Positions 27,155 to 36,200 of a stretch of DNA of 64,000 nucleotides are shown here, piece by piece. This DNA comes from Azophilus sp026709365 (GTDB taxonomy: Bacteria > Pseudomonadota > Gammaproteobacteria > Pseudomonadales > Azotimanducaceae). Both the position numbers and the translations under genes were made by a program. Positions within the stretch are counted from its first letter, which is position 1; the number at the start of each line of letters is the position of its first letter. The stretch is from contig OZ241345.1 of the NCBI GenBank assembly GCA_965200175.1, positions 1,240,001 to 1,304,000 of the forward strand, in the 5' to 3' direction. The notes under the pieces were generated by a model that did not search any database, was not told where the DNA came from, and was given only the letters and a program-made list of their open reading frames with translations.

Positions 27155-28393
27155 TCAAGCGAGGCTGCGCACCGCCCTTGACGCACACAGCAGCGCCAAC
27201 ACCGCCAGCGCGAAGACCCCGCCGGCCACTTGCAGGGCCACCGCCACGTTGACCTGCTCGGCGATGAGGCTGATGGGGATGACGCCCAAAGGCATCAGGC
27301 CATGGGACATCATGTCGATGCTCAGGATCCGCCCCCGCATGGCCGGGGTGATGCTGGTTTGCAGAAGGCCGCGGTTGAGGGACAGGTTCCAGGAACCGAG
27401 CCAGCCGACCAAGGTGACTGCGGCCACCGCCCAGAGCTGGCTGTCCGCGGTTCCCACGAGGGCGGTGGCGCCGGCCCAGGCGATGCTGGTGCCGATCAGC
27501 CATCGGCCCTTGCCGCGCAGTTCGCCCATGGCCGCCATCATCAGCGAGCCGACGATGGCGCCGATGCCCATCGCCGACATCAACAGGCCAAGGTCGTCGG
27601 CGCCGCCGCTCAGGATGTCTTCGTTGTAGGCGGGCAGCAGCGTGTTGATCGGCATGCCGAACAGGAAAGGCACGATCGAGAGCAGGATGAGACCGAGCAC
27701 CGGCGGGTTGGCCCACAGGTAGCGCAGGCCGTCGGCGATGTCGCGCAACGGATGCTGGTCCTCGGCCCGCGCGCTGGGGCGCGCGTTCGCCACCCGCCAC
27801 ATCGCCAAGGACGAGGCGAGGTAGAGGGCTGCGATCATGAAGTAAACGATGCTGACGCCGAGATGGGAGCCGGTGTCGCCGCCGGCAATCCAGGCAATCA
27901 GAAATCCGGCCATCGCCGGGCCGAGTATGCGGGACAGGTTCCAGCTGGTGGTCGTCAGGCCCATCGCCGTGAAGATCAGCCGCTCCGGCACCAGCTCCGG
28001 GACCATGGCTTGGCGGGCGGGCATCGACAGCGCCAGCACGGTGCCGTTGAAGAAGCCGAACCAGATGAAGTCCCAGAAGTCCACTTCGCCGACTAGGATG
28101 ATGACGCCGAGCAGGACCGTCGCCACGCTGTTCAAGCCCTGGGCCGCCATGATGATGCCGCGCTTGGGCACCCGGTCCGCCATCACGCCGCCCACGAGGG
28201 CGAAAGCGACCATTGGAATCATGAACGACAGCGTCACCCAAGCCAGGTCCAAGGCGGAGGATGTCAGCGCATAGACCAGCCACCCGCGGGCGACGATCTG
28301 CATGTTCATGGCGAAGGATGAGGCGAGGCTGCCTATCCAGAGCCAGCGAAAGTCCGCCAGCGCCAGCGCCGCGCCCAGATCACGGGTAGCCAA
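27155..28393 (-). CDS. Major facilitator superfamily transporter
   Basis: The 412-residue product has about twelve membrane segments and the MFS_3 (EntS-like exporter) layout: start LGAALALADFRWLWIGS, the loop 2-3 motif GGVMADRVPKRG, and a second half beginning near LGLILLSIVPFLFG. Substrate cannot be inferred. It follows the short-chain dehydrogenase gene with a 9-base gap, so the two are probably one operon, with the dehydrogenase first. Confidence 0.85.
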   Translation of the reverse strand: MATRDLGAALALADFRWLWIGSLASSFAMNMQIVARGWLVYALTSSALDLAWVTLSFMIPMVAFALVGGVMADRVPKRGIIMAAQGLNSVATVLLGVIILVGEVDFWDFIWFGFFNGTVLALSMPARQAMVPELVPERLIFTAMGLTTTSWNLSRILGPAMAGFLIAWIAGGDTGSHLGVSIVYFMIAALYLASSLAMWRVANARPSARAEDQHPLRDIADGLRYLWANPPVLGLILLSIVPFLFGMPINTLLPAYNEDILSGGADDLGLLMSAMGIGAIVGSLMMAAMGELRGKGRWLIGTSIAWAGATALVGTADSQLWAVAAVTLVGWLGSWNLSLNRGLLQTSITPAMRGRILSIDMMSHGLMPLGVIPISLIAEQVNVAVALQVAGGVFALAVLALLCASRAVRSLA

Positions 28394-28402
28394 AACGGAA
28401 CG

Positions 28403-29179
28403 CTAGGCGTTGCGGATGGTCAGTCCCCCATCCACAGGCAGGGCCACTCCGGTGATGAAGCTTGATGCCGGCAGCACGAGGCTGAGCGTGCCGTGGGCCA
28501 CCTCCTCGGGCTCGGCGTAGCGTTTCAGCGCCACCCGGCGGCGGGCGAACTCGCGTTTGTCGGCTTCGGAAATGGCTTGGGTCATGCCGGTGCGAATGGG
28601 GCCGGGGCAAATGCAGTTGACGGTGATGCCCTCGCCGCCGAGTTCCACCGCCAAGGATCGCGTCAAGCCGATGACCCCGGTCTTGGCCGCCGTGTAGGGG
28701 CTGCCGTACTTAGTGGCGCCCAAGCCTTCGGTGGAGGCGATGTTGACGATGCGCGGGTGCTCGGCTCGGCGCAAGTGCGGCAGGGCGGCGCGGACGGTAC
28801 GGGTGTGGGCGGTCAGCAGCACGGCGAGGGTCTTGCTCCAGGCGGCCTCGTAATCGTCGCCGTCGATGGGCGAGAAGATGGAGATGCCAGCGTTGTTCAC
28901 TAGGATGTCGATGCCGCCGAAGTGCTCGGCGATCTCGGCGAAGACCGCCTCAATGGCATCCGCATCCGCCAGATCAAGCACCCAACCGCGCGCCGGCTTG
29001 CCGTCGGCCTCGATCTCGCCCACCACCCGGGCCAGCGGCTCGCCGTTCAGGTCGATGGCCGCCACGCAGGCGCCCTCGTCGGCGAAGAGCTTCGCCGTCG
29101 CCTCGCCCATGCCACTGGCAGCGCCGGTGACGGCCGCGACCTTGCCGCTGATTGAGCGGCTGAGTTCGGTCAATGCCAT
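28403..29179 (-). CDS. Short-chain dehydrogenase/reductase
   Basis: The 258-residue product is a classical SDR: nucleotide-binding TGAASGMGEATAK, LVNNAGISI, catalytic S in IASTEG and Y-x-x-x-K in YTAAKTG, and the C-terminal GVALPVDGGLTI. The D in CVAAIDLNGEP after strand 2 favours NAD(H). AGGAGAACC lies just before the start. Substrate unknown; it heads a likely operon with the MFS gene. Confidence 0.9.
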   Translation of the reverse strand: MALTELSRSISGKVAAVTGAASGMGEATAKLFADEGACVAAIDLNGEPLARVVGEIEADGKPARGWVLDLADADAIEAVFAEIAEHFGGIDILVNNAGISIFSPIDGDDYEAAWSKTLAVLLTAHTRTVRAALPHLRRAEHPRIVNIASTEGLGATKYGSPYTAAKTGVIGLTRSLAVELGGEGITVNCICPGPIRTGMTQAISEADKREFARRRVALKRYAEPEEVAHGTLSLVLPASSFITGVALPVDGGLTIRNA

Positions 29180-29240
29180 GCGGTTCTCCTGAGTAAAAGA
29201 GCCAATTTAGGGAGCCTCGCGGAGGAATGCAATCACGCGC

Positions 29241-29332
29241 TCCTGCTTCGCGGGTGCGGATGGAGTTTCGCTGCGCGAAACTCCGCGCTCGTCGCGCAGG
29301 TCGGATTCCGATAGGTTTCTGAGTCCGCACGT
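29241..29332. repeat. Family A composite repeat, copy A3
   Basis: Reverse orientation: hairpin CGCGGGTGCG side, then stem GGAGTTTCGCTGCGCGAAACTCC at 29262-29283, then GGATTCCGATAGGTTTCTGA, the reverse of the GAAACATTTCGGAATC module. Confidence 0.85.
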
Positions 29333-29601
29333 TGCCATTCGTTCACAAGCAAGGAAAATAGGCGTGTTTGAGCAATGGCTGGAGCGCCGTTGGTGATTGA
29401 ATCCACCGTGACCTCAAAAGGGCTGACCCAGCTCCCCAAACCGACAGGAAGGGCGCTTCACGACGCCTGCCGCCGGAATTCCGCTCCGCTTGGAGCGGTT
29501 GCGCGCCCCATCGCGGGGCTGCTTCCATCCTCAAGCCGTGAAGCGCTGAACCAACAGGGCTTGATCAAAGGCTCCCTTGGGGCCAGCGCAGTCTAAGGCC
29601 C
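29333..29601. other. Intergenic stretch upstream of the P450 gene
   Basis: No gene supported. It contains a small inverted repeat around CCGCTTGGAGCGG and is the presumed promoter region for the P450. Nothing else was identified. Confidence 0.35.
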
Positions 29602-30822
29602 ATGGACAGCATCGCCAGGAACCCGGAACTGCTGAAGCAGTATCTGAAGGATCCCTATCCGCTGCACGAGATGGTCCGCCGGCAGCGCCTGATTCAGGAC
29701 CGTCAAGGCATCTGGTACGTGGGGCTCTATGAGGATGTGGACGCCATCCTCAAGGACAAGCGCTTCGGCAAGCAGCCCCTGCCGGGCACCGAGCATCGGA
29801 TGCCGGCTTCGGTTCTTGACGATGACGACCGCCGATCGATGCTGGTGATCGACCCGCCGGACCATGGCCGCATCCGCAGCCGCTTCGCCAAGGCCTTCAA
29901 CGCCCGCCGCATCGAGGCGATGCGCCCGCACATTCAAGCCTTGGTGGACGGGCTGCTCGACCGCATCAAGCCAAGTGGCCGAATGGAGGCGATGCGTGAG
30001 TACGCCCATCCGATTCCGTCCACCATCATCAGCGAAATGCTGGGCATCCCGGCGGCGGACCGCACCCGGTTCGCGCGGATGTCCAACGATCTCATTGCCG
30101 CCGGCACGGGCATCGATCCTGCCACCAGCGGCGCGGAGAAGCGCCGTCGCAGCCAAGAGGTCACGGCGCTGTTTGACGCCTACCTGAATGAACTGTTCGA
30201 GGCCAAGCGCCAAGCGCCAGGGGATGACCTGACCAGCGACCTGCTGCTGCGCAACGAGGAGGAGGAGAACCTCTCCCCGCAGGAGCTGACCCACAACGTG
30301 CGGCTGTTGTTCATGGCCGGCCACGAAACCACCGTGAACCTGATCGGCAACGCGCTGGTCGCGCTGGCCCGGCATGCGGACCAGCTGGGGAAGCTGCGCC
30401 AGCACCCGGAGCTGATGCCCCGGGCGGTGGAGGAGTTTCTGCGCTTCGACTCCTCGGTGCAGCAGTTGCCGCGCGTGGCCCAGGCCGACGTGGAAATCGG
30501 TGGCCATCAGATTCTCGCCGGGCAGATGGTGGTGCTGCTGCTCGGTTCGGCCAATCGGGATGGAGAGGCCTACGAAAACGCCCAGGCGCTTGACATCGAA
30601 CGGCCCTTCAAGCGCTCCAAGAGCTTCGGCGGCGGCGCGCACTTCTGCCTCGGCGCCCAACTGGCCCGCATCGAAACCGAAATCGCGCTCAAAACCCTGC
30701 TGGCCCGCATTCCCCGCTTCGAGATCGACAACCTGGACTGCTTGGACTATCCGTTCAACCTGTTCTTCCGGGGGCCGAAGGCGCTGCACCTTTCTTGGAC
30801 GCCAGCGGAGAATAGTCCGTAA
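29602..30822 (+). CDS. Cytochrome P450
   Basis: The 406-residue product is a soluble bacterial P450. The I-helix oxygen-binding motif is AGHETT, the K-helix E-x-x-R is in VEEFLRF, and the haem-binding loop is FGGGAHFCLGAQLARIE with the thiolate cysteine. Its N-terminal half contains the bacterial motif DPPDHGRIRSRFAKAFN. It needs an electron-transfer chain; no ferredoxin is adjacent, but a putidaredoxin-reductase-like gene is at 42641. Substrate unknown. Confidence 0.93.
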   Translation: MDSIARNPELLKQYLKDPYPLHEMVRRQRLIQDRQGIWYVGLYEDVDAILKDKRFGKQPLPGTEHRMPASVLDDDDRRSMLVIDPPDHGRIRSRFAKAFNARRIEAMRPHIQALVDGLLDRIKPSGRMEAMREYAHPIPSTIISEMLGIPAADRTRFARMSNDLIAAGTGIDPATSGAEKRRRSQEVTALFDAYLNELFEAKRQAPGDDLTSDLLLRNEEEENLSPQELTHNVRLLFMAGHETTVNLIGNALVALARHADQLGKLRQHPELMPRAVEEFLRFDSSVQQLPRVAQADVEIGGHQILAGQMVVLLLGSANRDGEAYENAQALDIERPFKRSKSFGGGAHFCLGAQLARIETEIALKTLLARIPRFEIDNLDCLDYPFNLFFRGPKALHLSWTPAENSP

Positions 30823-30878
30823 CTCGCTTGAAACACTTTCCTAACCTCTCGACGGAAGGGGAATTCCACTAGCCTAAT

Positions 30879-30963
30879 CGAGGGCAAGATGCCCTCGCTC
30901 CGGAGGATTCGTCTAACTCACGGGAGTTTCGCGCTAGCGAAACTCCAACGAACCGAAGGTTCG
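30879..30963. repeat. Family C hairpin followed by family A repeat copy A4
   Basis: The hairpin CGAGGGCAAGATGCCCTCG (30879-30897) is followed by the stem GGAGTTTCGCGCTAGCGAAACTCC (30923-30946) and the hairpin GAACCGAAGGTTC. The region lies between the convergent P450 and ybeY genes. Confidence 0.8.
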
Positions 30964-31023
30964 CGCCCTCGGGCGGCGAAGCGCCGTTCCGCCATGCGAC
31001 GGCTGTCCCGGAGGGGTCGGCGT

Positions 31024-31464
31024 TCAGGTCGAGTGGGGGTCCGCCATGCCGAGTTCGCCCAGGATGGTCGTCTCCAGCTTCTCCATGGCTTCCGCCTCCG
31101 CCTCCGCCTCGTGGTCGTGGCCGCGCAGGTGCAGCACCCCATGCACGACCATGTGGGCGAAGTGCTCGGCGGGGACCTTGCGCCGCTGCGCCGCTTCCGC
31201 CTCCACGACCGGGGCGCAGACCACGATGTCGCCCAGCAAGCCGGCCTCGCCCGGCAGGCTTGCCGCCGCCGGGAAGCTCAGGACGTTGGTGGGCGCGTCA
31301 ATGCCCCGGTAGCGGCCGTTCAGCGCTTGGGACTCGTCGGCGTCCACCACCCTTACGCAGAGGTCGCCGCTTTCGCCCTGCAGCGCCTGCCGGGCCCAGA
31401 GGCGGAAGTCCCGCACCTTGGGCAGGCGGTGCGCCGGGGCGGCCAACTGCACCTCAACGGACAT
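31024..31464 (-). CDS. ybeY: Endoribonuclease YbeY
   Basis: YbeY is a single-strand RNase for 16S rRNA maturation and ribosome quality control. The 146-residue product has NGRYRGIDAPTNVLSFP and the zinc motif HGVLHLRGHDH (H-G-x-L-H-L-x-G-x-D-H). The ATG at 31464 overlaps the phoH stop by 11 bases. The order miaB-phoH-ybeY is conserved in gammaproteobacteria. Confidence 0.95.
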   Translation of the reverse strand: MSVEVQLAAPAHRLPKVRDFRLWARQALQGESGDLCVRVVDADESQALNGRYRGIDAPTNVLSFPAAASLPGEAGLLGDIVVCAPVVEAEAAQRRKVPAEHFAHMVVHGVLHLRGHDHEAEAEAEAMEKLETTILGELGMADPHST

Positions 31465-32482
31465 TGCGCGGCCCATCCTTGCCCTCGTCCCGGTCCTTGG
31501 CCCCGGACTGGTGCGCGGCGTAGGCATCGACGATCTTCTTGACCAAGGGATGGCGAACCACATCCTTGGAGCTGAAGTGGGTGAAGGTCACGCCTTCGAC
31601 GTCGCGCAGCACCTGGCGCACGTTGACGAGGCCGGACTGCTGCCCCGGCGGCAGATCGATCTGCGTGATGTCGCCGGTGATCACCGCCGTTGCGCCGAAG
31701 CCGATGCGGGTCAGGAACATCTTCATTTGCGCAACCGTGGTGTTTTGGCTCTCGTCGAGAATGATGAAGGCGTTGTTGAGGGTGCGCCCGCGCATGTAGG
31801 CCAAGGGAGCGACCTCGATGATGTTGCGCTCGATGGCCTTGTTGACCCGCTCGACGCCCATCATTTCATACAGGGCGTCGTAGAGGGGGCGCAGGTACGG
31901 ATCGATCTTCTGCGCCAAGTCGCCGGGCAGGAAGCCGAGCTTTTCGCCGGCCTCCACCGCGGGCCGCACCAGCAGCAGGCGCGCCACGCGGCCGCTCTCC
32001 AAGGCTTCCACGGCGCAGGCCACGGCCAGGTAGGTTTTGCCGGTGCCGGCGGGGCCGATGCCGAAGTTGACGTCGTGGCTGCGCACTCGGCCGACGTAGT
32101 CAGTTTGGTTGGCGCCCCGGGGCTTGACGGTCTTGCGGCGGACGCGGATGACCGTCGCCTCGGCGTCACCCTGCCCAGCGCCTTCGTCGGCTCGACGGGC
32201 AACCAGCGTCTCGACGCCGGATTCCTGCAGGAGGAGATGCACCAGTTCCGGTTCGATGGCGTTGCGCCGGGCGGTCTCCTCGTAGAGCCGTTCGAGCACG
32301 GCGCCGGCGGCATGCACGCGCCGTTCGGGGCCGCTGATCTGGAACAGGTTGCCGCGGCTGCGGATGTGAACCCCAAGACGCCCCTCAAGGTGCTTCAGGT
32401 TCTCGTCGAACGGCCCGCACAACGCCGCCACGCGGAGAGGATGGTCGGGTTCCAAGTTTAAGTTGGTGGTGAGCTGCACCAC
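31454..32482 (-). CDS. ybeZ: PhoH-like ATPase (YbeZ/PhoL)
   Basis: This P-loop ATPase with a KH-like N-terminus acts with YbeY in RNA metabolism. The product has GPAGTGKTYLA (Walker A) and FIILDESQNTT (Walker B), plus the family segments CGPFDENLKHLEGRLGV and NKAIERNIIEVAPLAYMRGRTL. A GTG at 32482 gives MVQLTTNLNLEPDHP and 342 residues, close to the E. coli length (346); an ATG at 32665 would overlap miaB and add 61 atypical residues. Confidence 0.9.
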   Translation of the reverse strand: MVQLTTNLNLEPDHPLRVAALCGPFDENLKHLEGRLGVHIRSRGNLFQISGPERRVHAAGAVLERLYEETARRNAIEPELVHLLLQESGVETLVARRADEGAGQGDAEATVIRVRRKTVKPRGANQTDYVGRVRSHDVNFGIGPAGTGKTYLAVACAVEALESGRVARLLLVRPAVEAGEKLGFLPGDLAQKIDPYLRPLYDALYEMMGVERVNKAIERNIIEVAPLAYMRGRTLNNAFIILDESQNTTVAQMKMFLTRIGFGATAVITGDITQIDLPPGQQSGLVNVRQVLRDVEGVTFTHFSSKDVVRHPLVKKIVDAYAAHQSGAKDRDEGKDGPRNVR

Positions 32483-32643
32483 CTGCTGTTCCCAAGCCGC
32501 CGCTGCGGCTTGGGATGAGTCCTCGCTCAACTGCTTGTGCCGTGCCTCGCGTCTGTTGGCCGTCGTAACGGGGAGATTAGCACAGCGAAGGGTCGCTCGG
32601 TGTGAAACATCAATGGGCTTTGGCTTAAGCGCGTGAACAGGCC

Positions 32644-34008
32644 TTAATCGACCTCCCCAATCCATTCGCCGCGCAGCGAGTTGGGGAGCGCTTCGGTGAT
32701 CCGCACCTCCGCAAAACCGCCGACCAGCCCGTCCTGCTGGGCGACGAAGTTCACCACCCGGTTGTTCTCCGTTCGGCCCTGCAGTTGGTTGGCATCCTTG
32801 CGGGCGGGGCCCGTCACCAGCACCCGCTGCCGGCTGCCGACCATGCGCTCGGCGATGCGGGATGCGCTTTGCCGCAGACGGTCCTGCAGGATGGCGAGGC
32901 GGTGCTGCTTGACGGCCATCGGCGTCTCGTCGGGCAGGTTGGCCGCCGGGGTGCCGGGGCGGGCGCTGTAGATGAACGAGAAGGAGGTGTCGAAGCCGAT
33001 CTCCTCGGCCAGCCGCAGCGTGGCGTCAAAGTCGGCATCGGTTTCGCCGGGAAAGCCGACGATGAAGTCCGACGACAGGGAAATGTCGGGCCGCACCTTG
33101 CGCAGCTTGCGGATCTTTGCCCTGTACTCCAGGGCGGTGTGGCCGCGCTTCATGGCCGCCAGCACTCGGTCGGAGCCGGACTGCACCGGCAGGTGCAGAT
33201 GGTCAACCAGCTCCGGCACTTCGGCGTAGGCGGCAATCAGGTTGTCGCCGAACTCGACGGGGTGGGAGGTGGTGTAGCGCACGCGGTCGATGCCCTCGAC
33301 CTGGGCTGCGTAGTGAATCAGCTCGGCAAGGTCGGCCCGGTCGCCGTCGATCGGCCCGCGGTAGGCGTTGACGTTCTGGCCCAGCAGGTTGACCTCGCGC
33401 ACCCCTTGGCGCGCCAGTTCGGTGATCTCACGCATGACGTCGGCGACCGGCCGGCTCACTTCCTCGCCTCGGGTGTAGGGCACCACGCAAAACGTGCAGT
33501 AGCGGCTGCATCCCTCCATCACTGAGACGAAGGCGGTGGGGCCGTCCGCGCGCGGCTTGGGCAGGCGGTCGAACTTCTCGATTTCCGGGAAGCTGACATC
33601 GACCACCGCGCCGGCCACCCGCGCCTTGGCCTGCTCAACCAATTGCGGCAGCCGATGCAGGGTTTGGGGGCCGAACACGATGTCCACGAAGGGCGCCCGC
33701 CGGGCGACGGCGGCGCCCTCCTGGCTGGCTACGCAGCCGCCCACGCCGATCAGCAAGTCCGGATTGCGCGCCTTCAGCCGCTTCCAGCGGCCGAGTTGGT
33801 GAAACACCTTTTCCTGGGCCTTCTCGCGAATGGAGCAGGTGTTGAGCAGGATCAGGTCGGCCTCCTCGGCCGTGGCCGCTGGCCGGTAGCCGTGGCTCTC
33901 CCGCAGCGCATCCGCCATGCGCGACGAGTCGTACTCGTTCATCTGGCAGCCTTGAGTCTTGACGAACAGCTTCGGCGGCTCGTTTGCGGTTTTCAGCTCG
34001 GCAGTCAT
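32644..34008 (-). CDS. miaB: tRNA-2-methylthio-N6-dimethylallyladenosine synthase
   Basis: MiaB adds a methylthio group to i6A37 of tRNAs reading U-starting codons. The 454-residue product has the N-terminal UPF0004 domain with TQGCQMNEYDS and two more cysteines (NTCSIREKAQEK; GVGGCVASQEG). It also has the radical-SAM cluster CSRYCTFCVVPYTRG and a C-terminal TRAM domain. The ATG at 34008 gives the family N-terminus; the longer open frame was rejected. The gene heads miaB-phoH-ybeY. Confidence 0.96.
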   Translation of the reverse strand: MTAELKTANEPPKLFVKTQGCQMNEYDSSRMADALRESHGYRPAATAEEADLILLNTCSIREKAQEKVFHQLGRWKRLKARNPDLLIGVGGCVASQEGAAVARRAPFVDIVFGPQTLHRLPQLVEQAKARVAGAVVDVSFPEIEKFDRLPKPRADGPTAFVSVMEGCSRYCTFCVVPYTRGEEVSRPVADVMREITELARQGVREVNLLGQNVNAYRGPIDGDRADLAELIHYAAQVEGIDRVRYTTSHPVEFGDNLIAAYAEVPELVDHLHLPVQSGSDRVLAAMKRGHTALEYRAKIRKLRKVRPDISLSSDFIVGFPGETDADFDATLRLAEEIGFDTSFSFIYSARPGTPAANLPDETPMAVKQHRLAILQDRLRQSASRIAERMVGSRQRVLVTGPARKDANQLQGRTENNRVVNFVAQQDGLVGGFAEVRITEALPNSLRGEWIGEVD

Positions 34009-34113
34009 GCGATATTGTGGAGATCGGTTGCCGGTGGGCGATTCTATTGGCAAAGCGGGTCGCGACAAAGGAAAATGTGCCTTTGAGCATGTGCCCAATT
34101 GGCTTGGATTTCC

Positions 34114-34452
34114 ATGAGCGACGAACAATCCCATATCTACAAGGTCCTGTTTCACAGCATGGGGCAGATCTACGAGGTCTATGCCCACAACATCTACAGC
34201 AGCGACCTGTACGGCTTCATTGAGGTGGAGGACTACATCTTCGGCAAGCGCTCGAAGGTGGTCATCGATCCGGCGGAGGATAAGCTCCGGACCGAGTTTG
34301 AAAGCGTCCAGCGCAGCTTCATCCCCATGCACGCGGTCATCCGCATCGACGAAGTGGAGAAGGAGGGCGTGGCCAAGGTCACCGAGACCACCACCGGCAA
34401 CGTCACCCCCTTTCCGATGCCCGTTCCCGGCGACGGCGGCCGCAAGGCCTGA
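34114..34452 (+). CDS. DUF1820 family protein
   Basis: The 112-residue product matches the DUF1820 pattern seen in gammaproteobacteria: IYKVLFHSMGQIYEVYA, LYGFIEVEDYIFGKRSKVV, DPAEDKLRTEFESV and RSFIPMHAVIRIDEVEKEG. Function is unknown. The start at 34114 (MSDEQSH) is preferred. It is divergent from miaB and convergent with the FAD oxidoreductase. Confidence 0.88.
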   Translation: MSDEQSHIYKVLFHSMGQIYEVYAHNIYSSDLYGFIEVEDYIFGKRSKVVIDPAEDKLRTEFESVQRSFIPMHAVIRIDEVEKEGVAKVTETTTGNVTPFPMPVPGDGGRKA

Positions 34453-34459
34453 AGGCCCG

Positions 34460-36043
34460 TCAATCCACGAGCGCCAGCATCTCCTCCCGCGACGGGCCTT
34501 GCTGCCAACGGGCGGCTGCGTTGCGTCGGCGACCGCGCAGCATGTAGAGCATGATGATCAGGCGGGTGCGCCGATCCTTGAGGAAGTGGCCGGGCGCCTC
34601 CAGCAGGTTGACGGTGCGCAGCAGCCCGCGCAGCACGTGCAGGTTGTTGCGGGAAGCGGCGGCCAGCGCATCGCCGAAGGCCAGCCGCGCGCGCCGCGCC
34701 TTCGCACCAGCCTCTTCGGGCAGTTGGCCGCTCCCGGCGCGAGGGGCTTGCCCCTTGCAGGGAGCCTTCAGCCGGGGAGCGCGAGGGGCTTGCCCCTCGC
34801 AAGGAGCCTTCAGCCGGGGAGCGCGAGGGGCTTGCCCCTCGCAAAAGAAAGCCCTGGAACGCCGAATTCCGGCCCTGTCCTCAGAGCGGCTGGCCTTGAA
34901 AATGGGGCCCAGTTCGGCGTCGGTGCGTGTCTCGAAGGCCAGCGCCCGCTGCCGGGGGTCGGCGGTTTCCGCCAAGGTCTCGGCCAGCAGCTCGGCGTGC
35001 AGGATGCCGGTGGAGCAGCCGCGCCCGTACAGCGGATTGGTGCGCAGGGCGGCATCGCCCACCGCGAAGAAGTTGAGCGCCTGGGGCTTGCCGTCCTTGA
35101 CGTAGCGGCGGCGCACGCCGCGAATGTCGCCGATCCCGAAGGGCGGCGTGGTCGCCTCGGGAGCATCGGCGAGCCAAGGGGCTAGGCCCGGAATGCTGCG
35201 GCAGATGGCATCGAACCGGCTGCCGTCCTTGACCGCGGCGCGCAGCCGGGTCTCCTCGCGGTGCAGGCAGACGATGATGGCGAAGTGGCGGTTGTCGCCG
35301 GGAAACACCCCGTACTTGATGTAGCCCAGATCCCCGTTGCGGCCATGCTTGCCGTCGCGCGGCGGCTCCTCCACCCCTGGCCGGCGGCGGTAGTGGCGCG
35401 TGTAGTAAACGATTTCCGCATCCTCGTTCTCCTCTTCCGGGGCCACCCCGCAAGCGGCCAGCCAACCGGGAAACTTGCTGGTGCGCCCGCTGGCGTCAAT
35501 GATTAGGTCGGCGCGCAGTTCGGAGCCGTGCGCGGCCACGCAGTCGCGGCGCACTCGAACGCCCTGAACTTCGATTGGGCCGTTTGCGGCATTGGCGATC
35601 AGTCCGTCGATCGTGATGTTGTTGACGATGGCGACGTTGTCCGCTTGCTTGATGTAGCGCCGCAGGACCGTCTCGAACACCGCTCGCCGGGCCAACAGCC
35701 CCCAGATTGCCGCATCGCCCGGCTTGGGCCGGTAGCGGCGGACCAAGTTGGGCGGCAGCATGGCCTTGAAGTCGAGCCGACGGGCGCCGGCGGCGTACAG
35801 GGCATCGAGCAGGTCGGGGTAGCGGTCCGCCAGCAGGTTGCACATCAGGCCCAGGAAGGCATGGGGGTGGCGGAATTGCAGGGCGCCCCGGCGCGGCCAG
35901 TCGAAGAAGGCGGCGTCGGCATCGCCCGGCGGGGGCGGCGGGTCGCGCTCCAGCAGCGTCACGGCTTTGCCGCGGCGAGCCAGCGCCAAGGCGGCGGCCA
36001 TGCCGGCAATGCCGCAGCCGACGATCAGGGCTCGTTCGCTCAC
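34460..36043 (-). CDS. FAD-dependent oxidoreductase carrying in-frame repeat peptides
   Basis: The 527-residue product begins with a Rossmann FAD motif (ALIVGCGIAGMAAALALARRG) and a glutamate (LLERD) and has the second FAD motif FFAVGDAALRTNPLYGRG. This places it among group A flavin monooxygenases / geranylgeranyl-reductase-like enzymes. Substrate unknown. Oddity: at about residues 398-436 the chain repeats CEGQAPRAPRLKAP two and a half times. This is the translation of three family B repeat units (34734-34847), so the repeat has inserted into the gene without breaking it; the C-terminal helix (NNLHVLRGLLRTVNL) resumes after it. Confidence 0.82.
   Translation of the reverse strand: MSERALIVGCGIAGMAAALALARRGKAVTLLERDPPPPPGDADAAFFDWPRRGALQFRHPHAFLGLMCNLLADRYPDLLDALYAAGARRLDFKAMLPPNLVRRYRPKPGDAAIWGLLARRAVFETVLRRYIKQADNVAIVNNITIDGLIANAANGPIEVQGVRVRRDCVAAHGSELRADLIIDASGRTSKFPGWLAACGVAPEEENEDAEIVYYTRHYRRRPGVEEPPRDGKHGRNGDLGYIKYGVFPGDNRHFAIIVCLHREETRLRAAVKDGSRFDAICRSIPGLAPWLADAPEATTPPFGIGDIRGVRRRYVKDGKPQALNFFAVGDAALRTNPLYGRGCSTGILHAELLAETLAETADPRQRALAFETRTDAELGPIFKASRSEDRAGIRRSRAFFCEGQAPRAPRLKAPCEGQAPRAPRLKAPCKGQAPRAGSGQLPEEAGAKARRARLAFGDALAAASRNNLHVLRGLLRTVNLLEAPGHFLKDRRTRLIIMLYMLRGRRRNAAARWQQGPSREEMLALVD
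34734..34847. repeat. Family B repeat cluster inside the FAD oxidoreductase
   Basis: Three well-preserved units of about 42 bases. Each has the palindrome GCGAGGGGCTTGCCCCTCGC and the linker AAGGAGCCTTCAGCCGGGGA. Total length keeps the host reading frame open. Confidence 0.93.
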
Positions 36044-36200
36044 CCTGCGGCGTTAGCCCGGATGCTTGGCCAAGGGCCGCGATGACGCGCGCCTTGGCGG
36101 GCGCGGTTCGCAAACTGCGGAGTATTCGGGGCTGCGCGGCGACGCATGGGAATTGAAGGGCAGCGCAACGCTGGATGAGGGGCTTGGTGCGCCATGCAAG

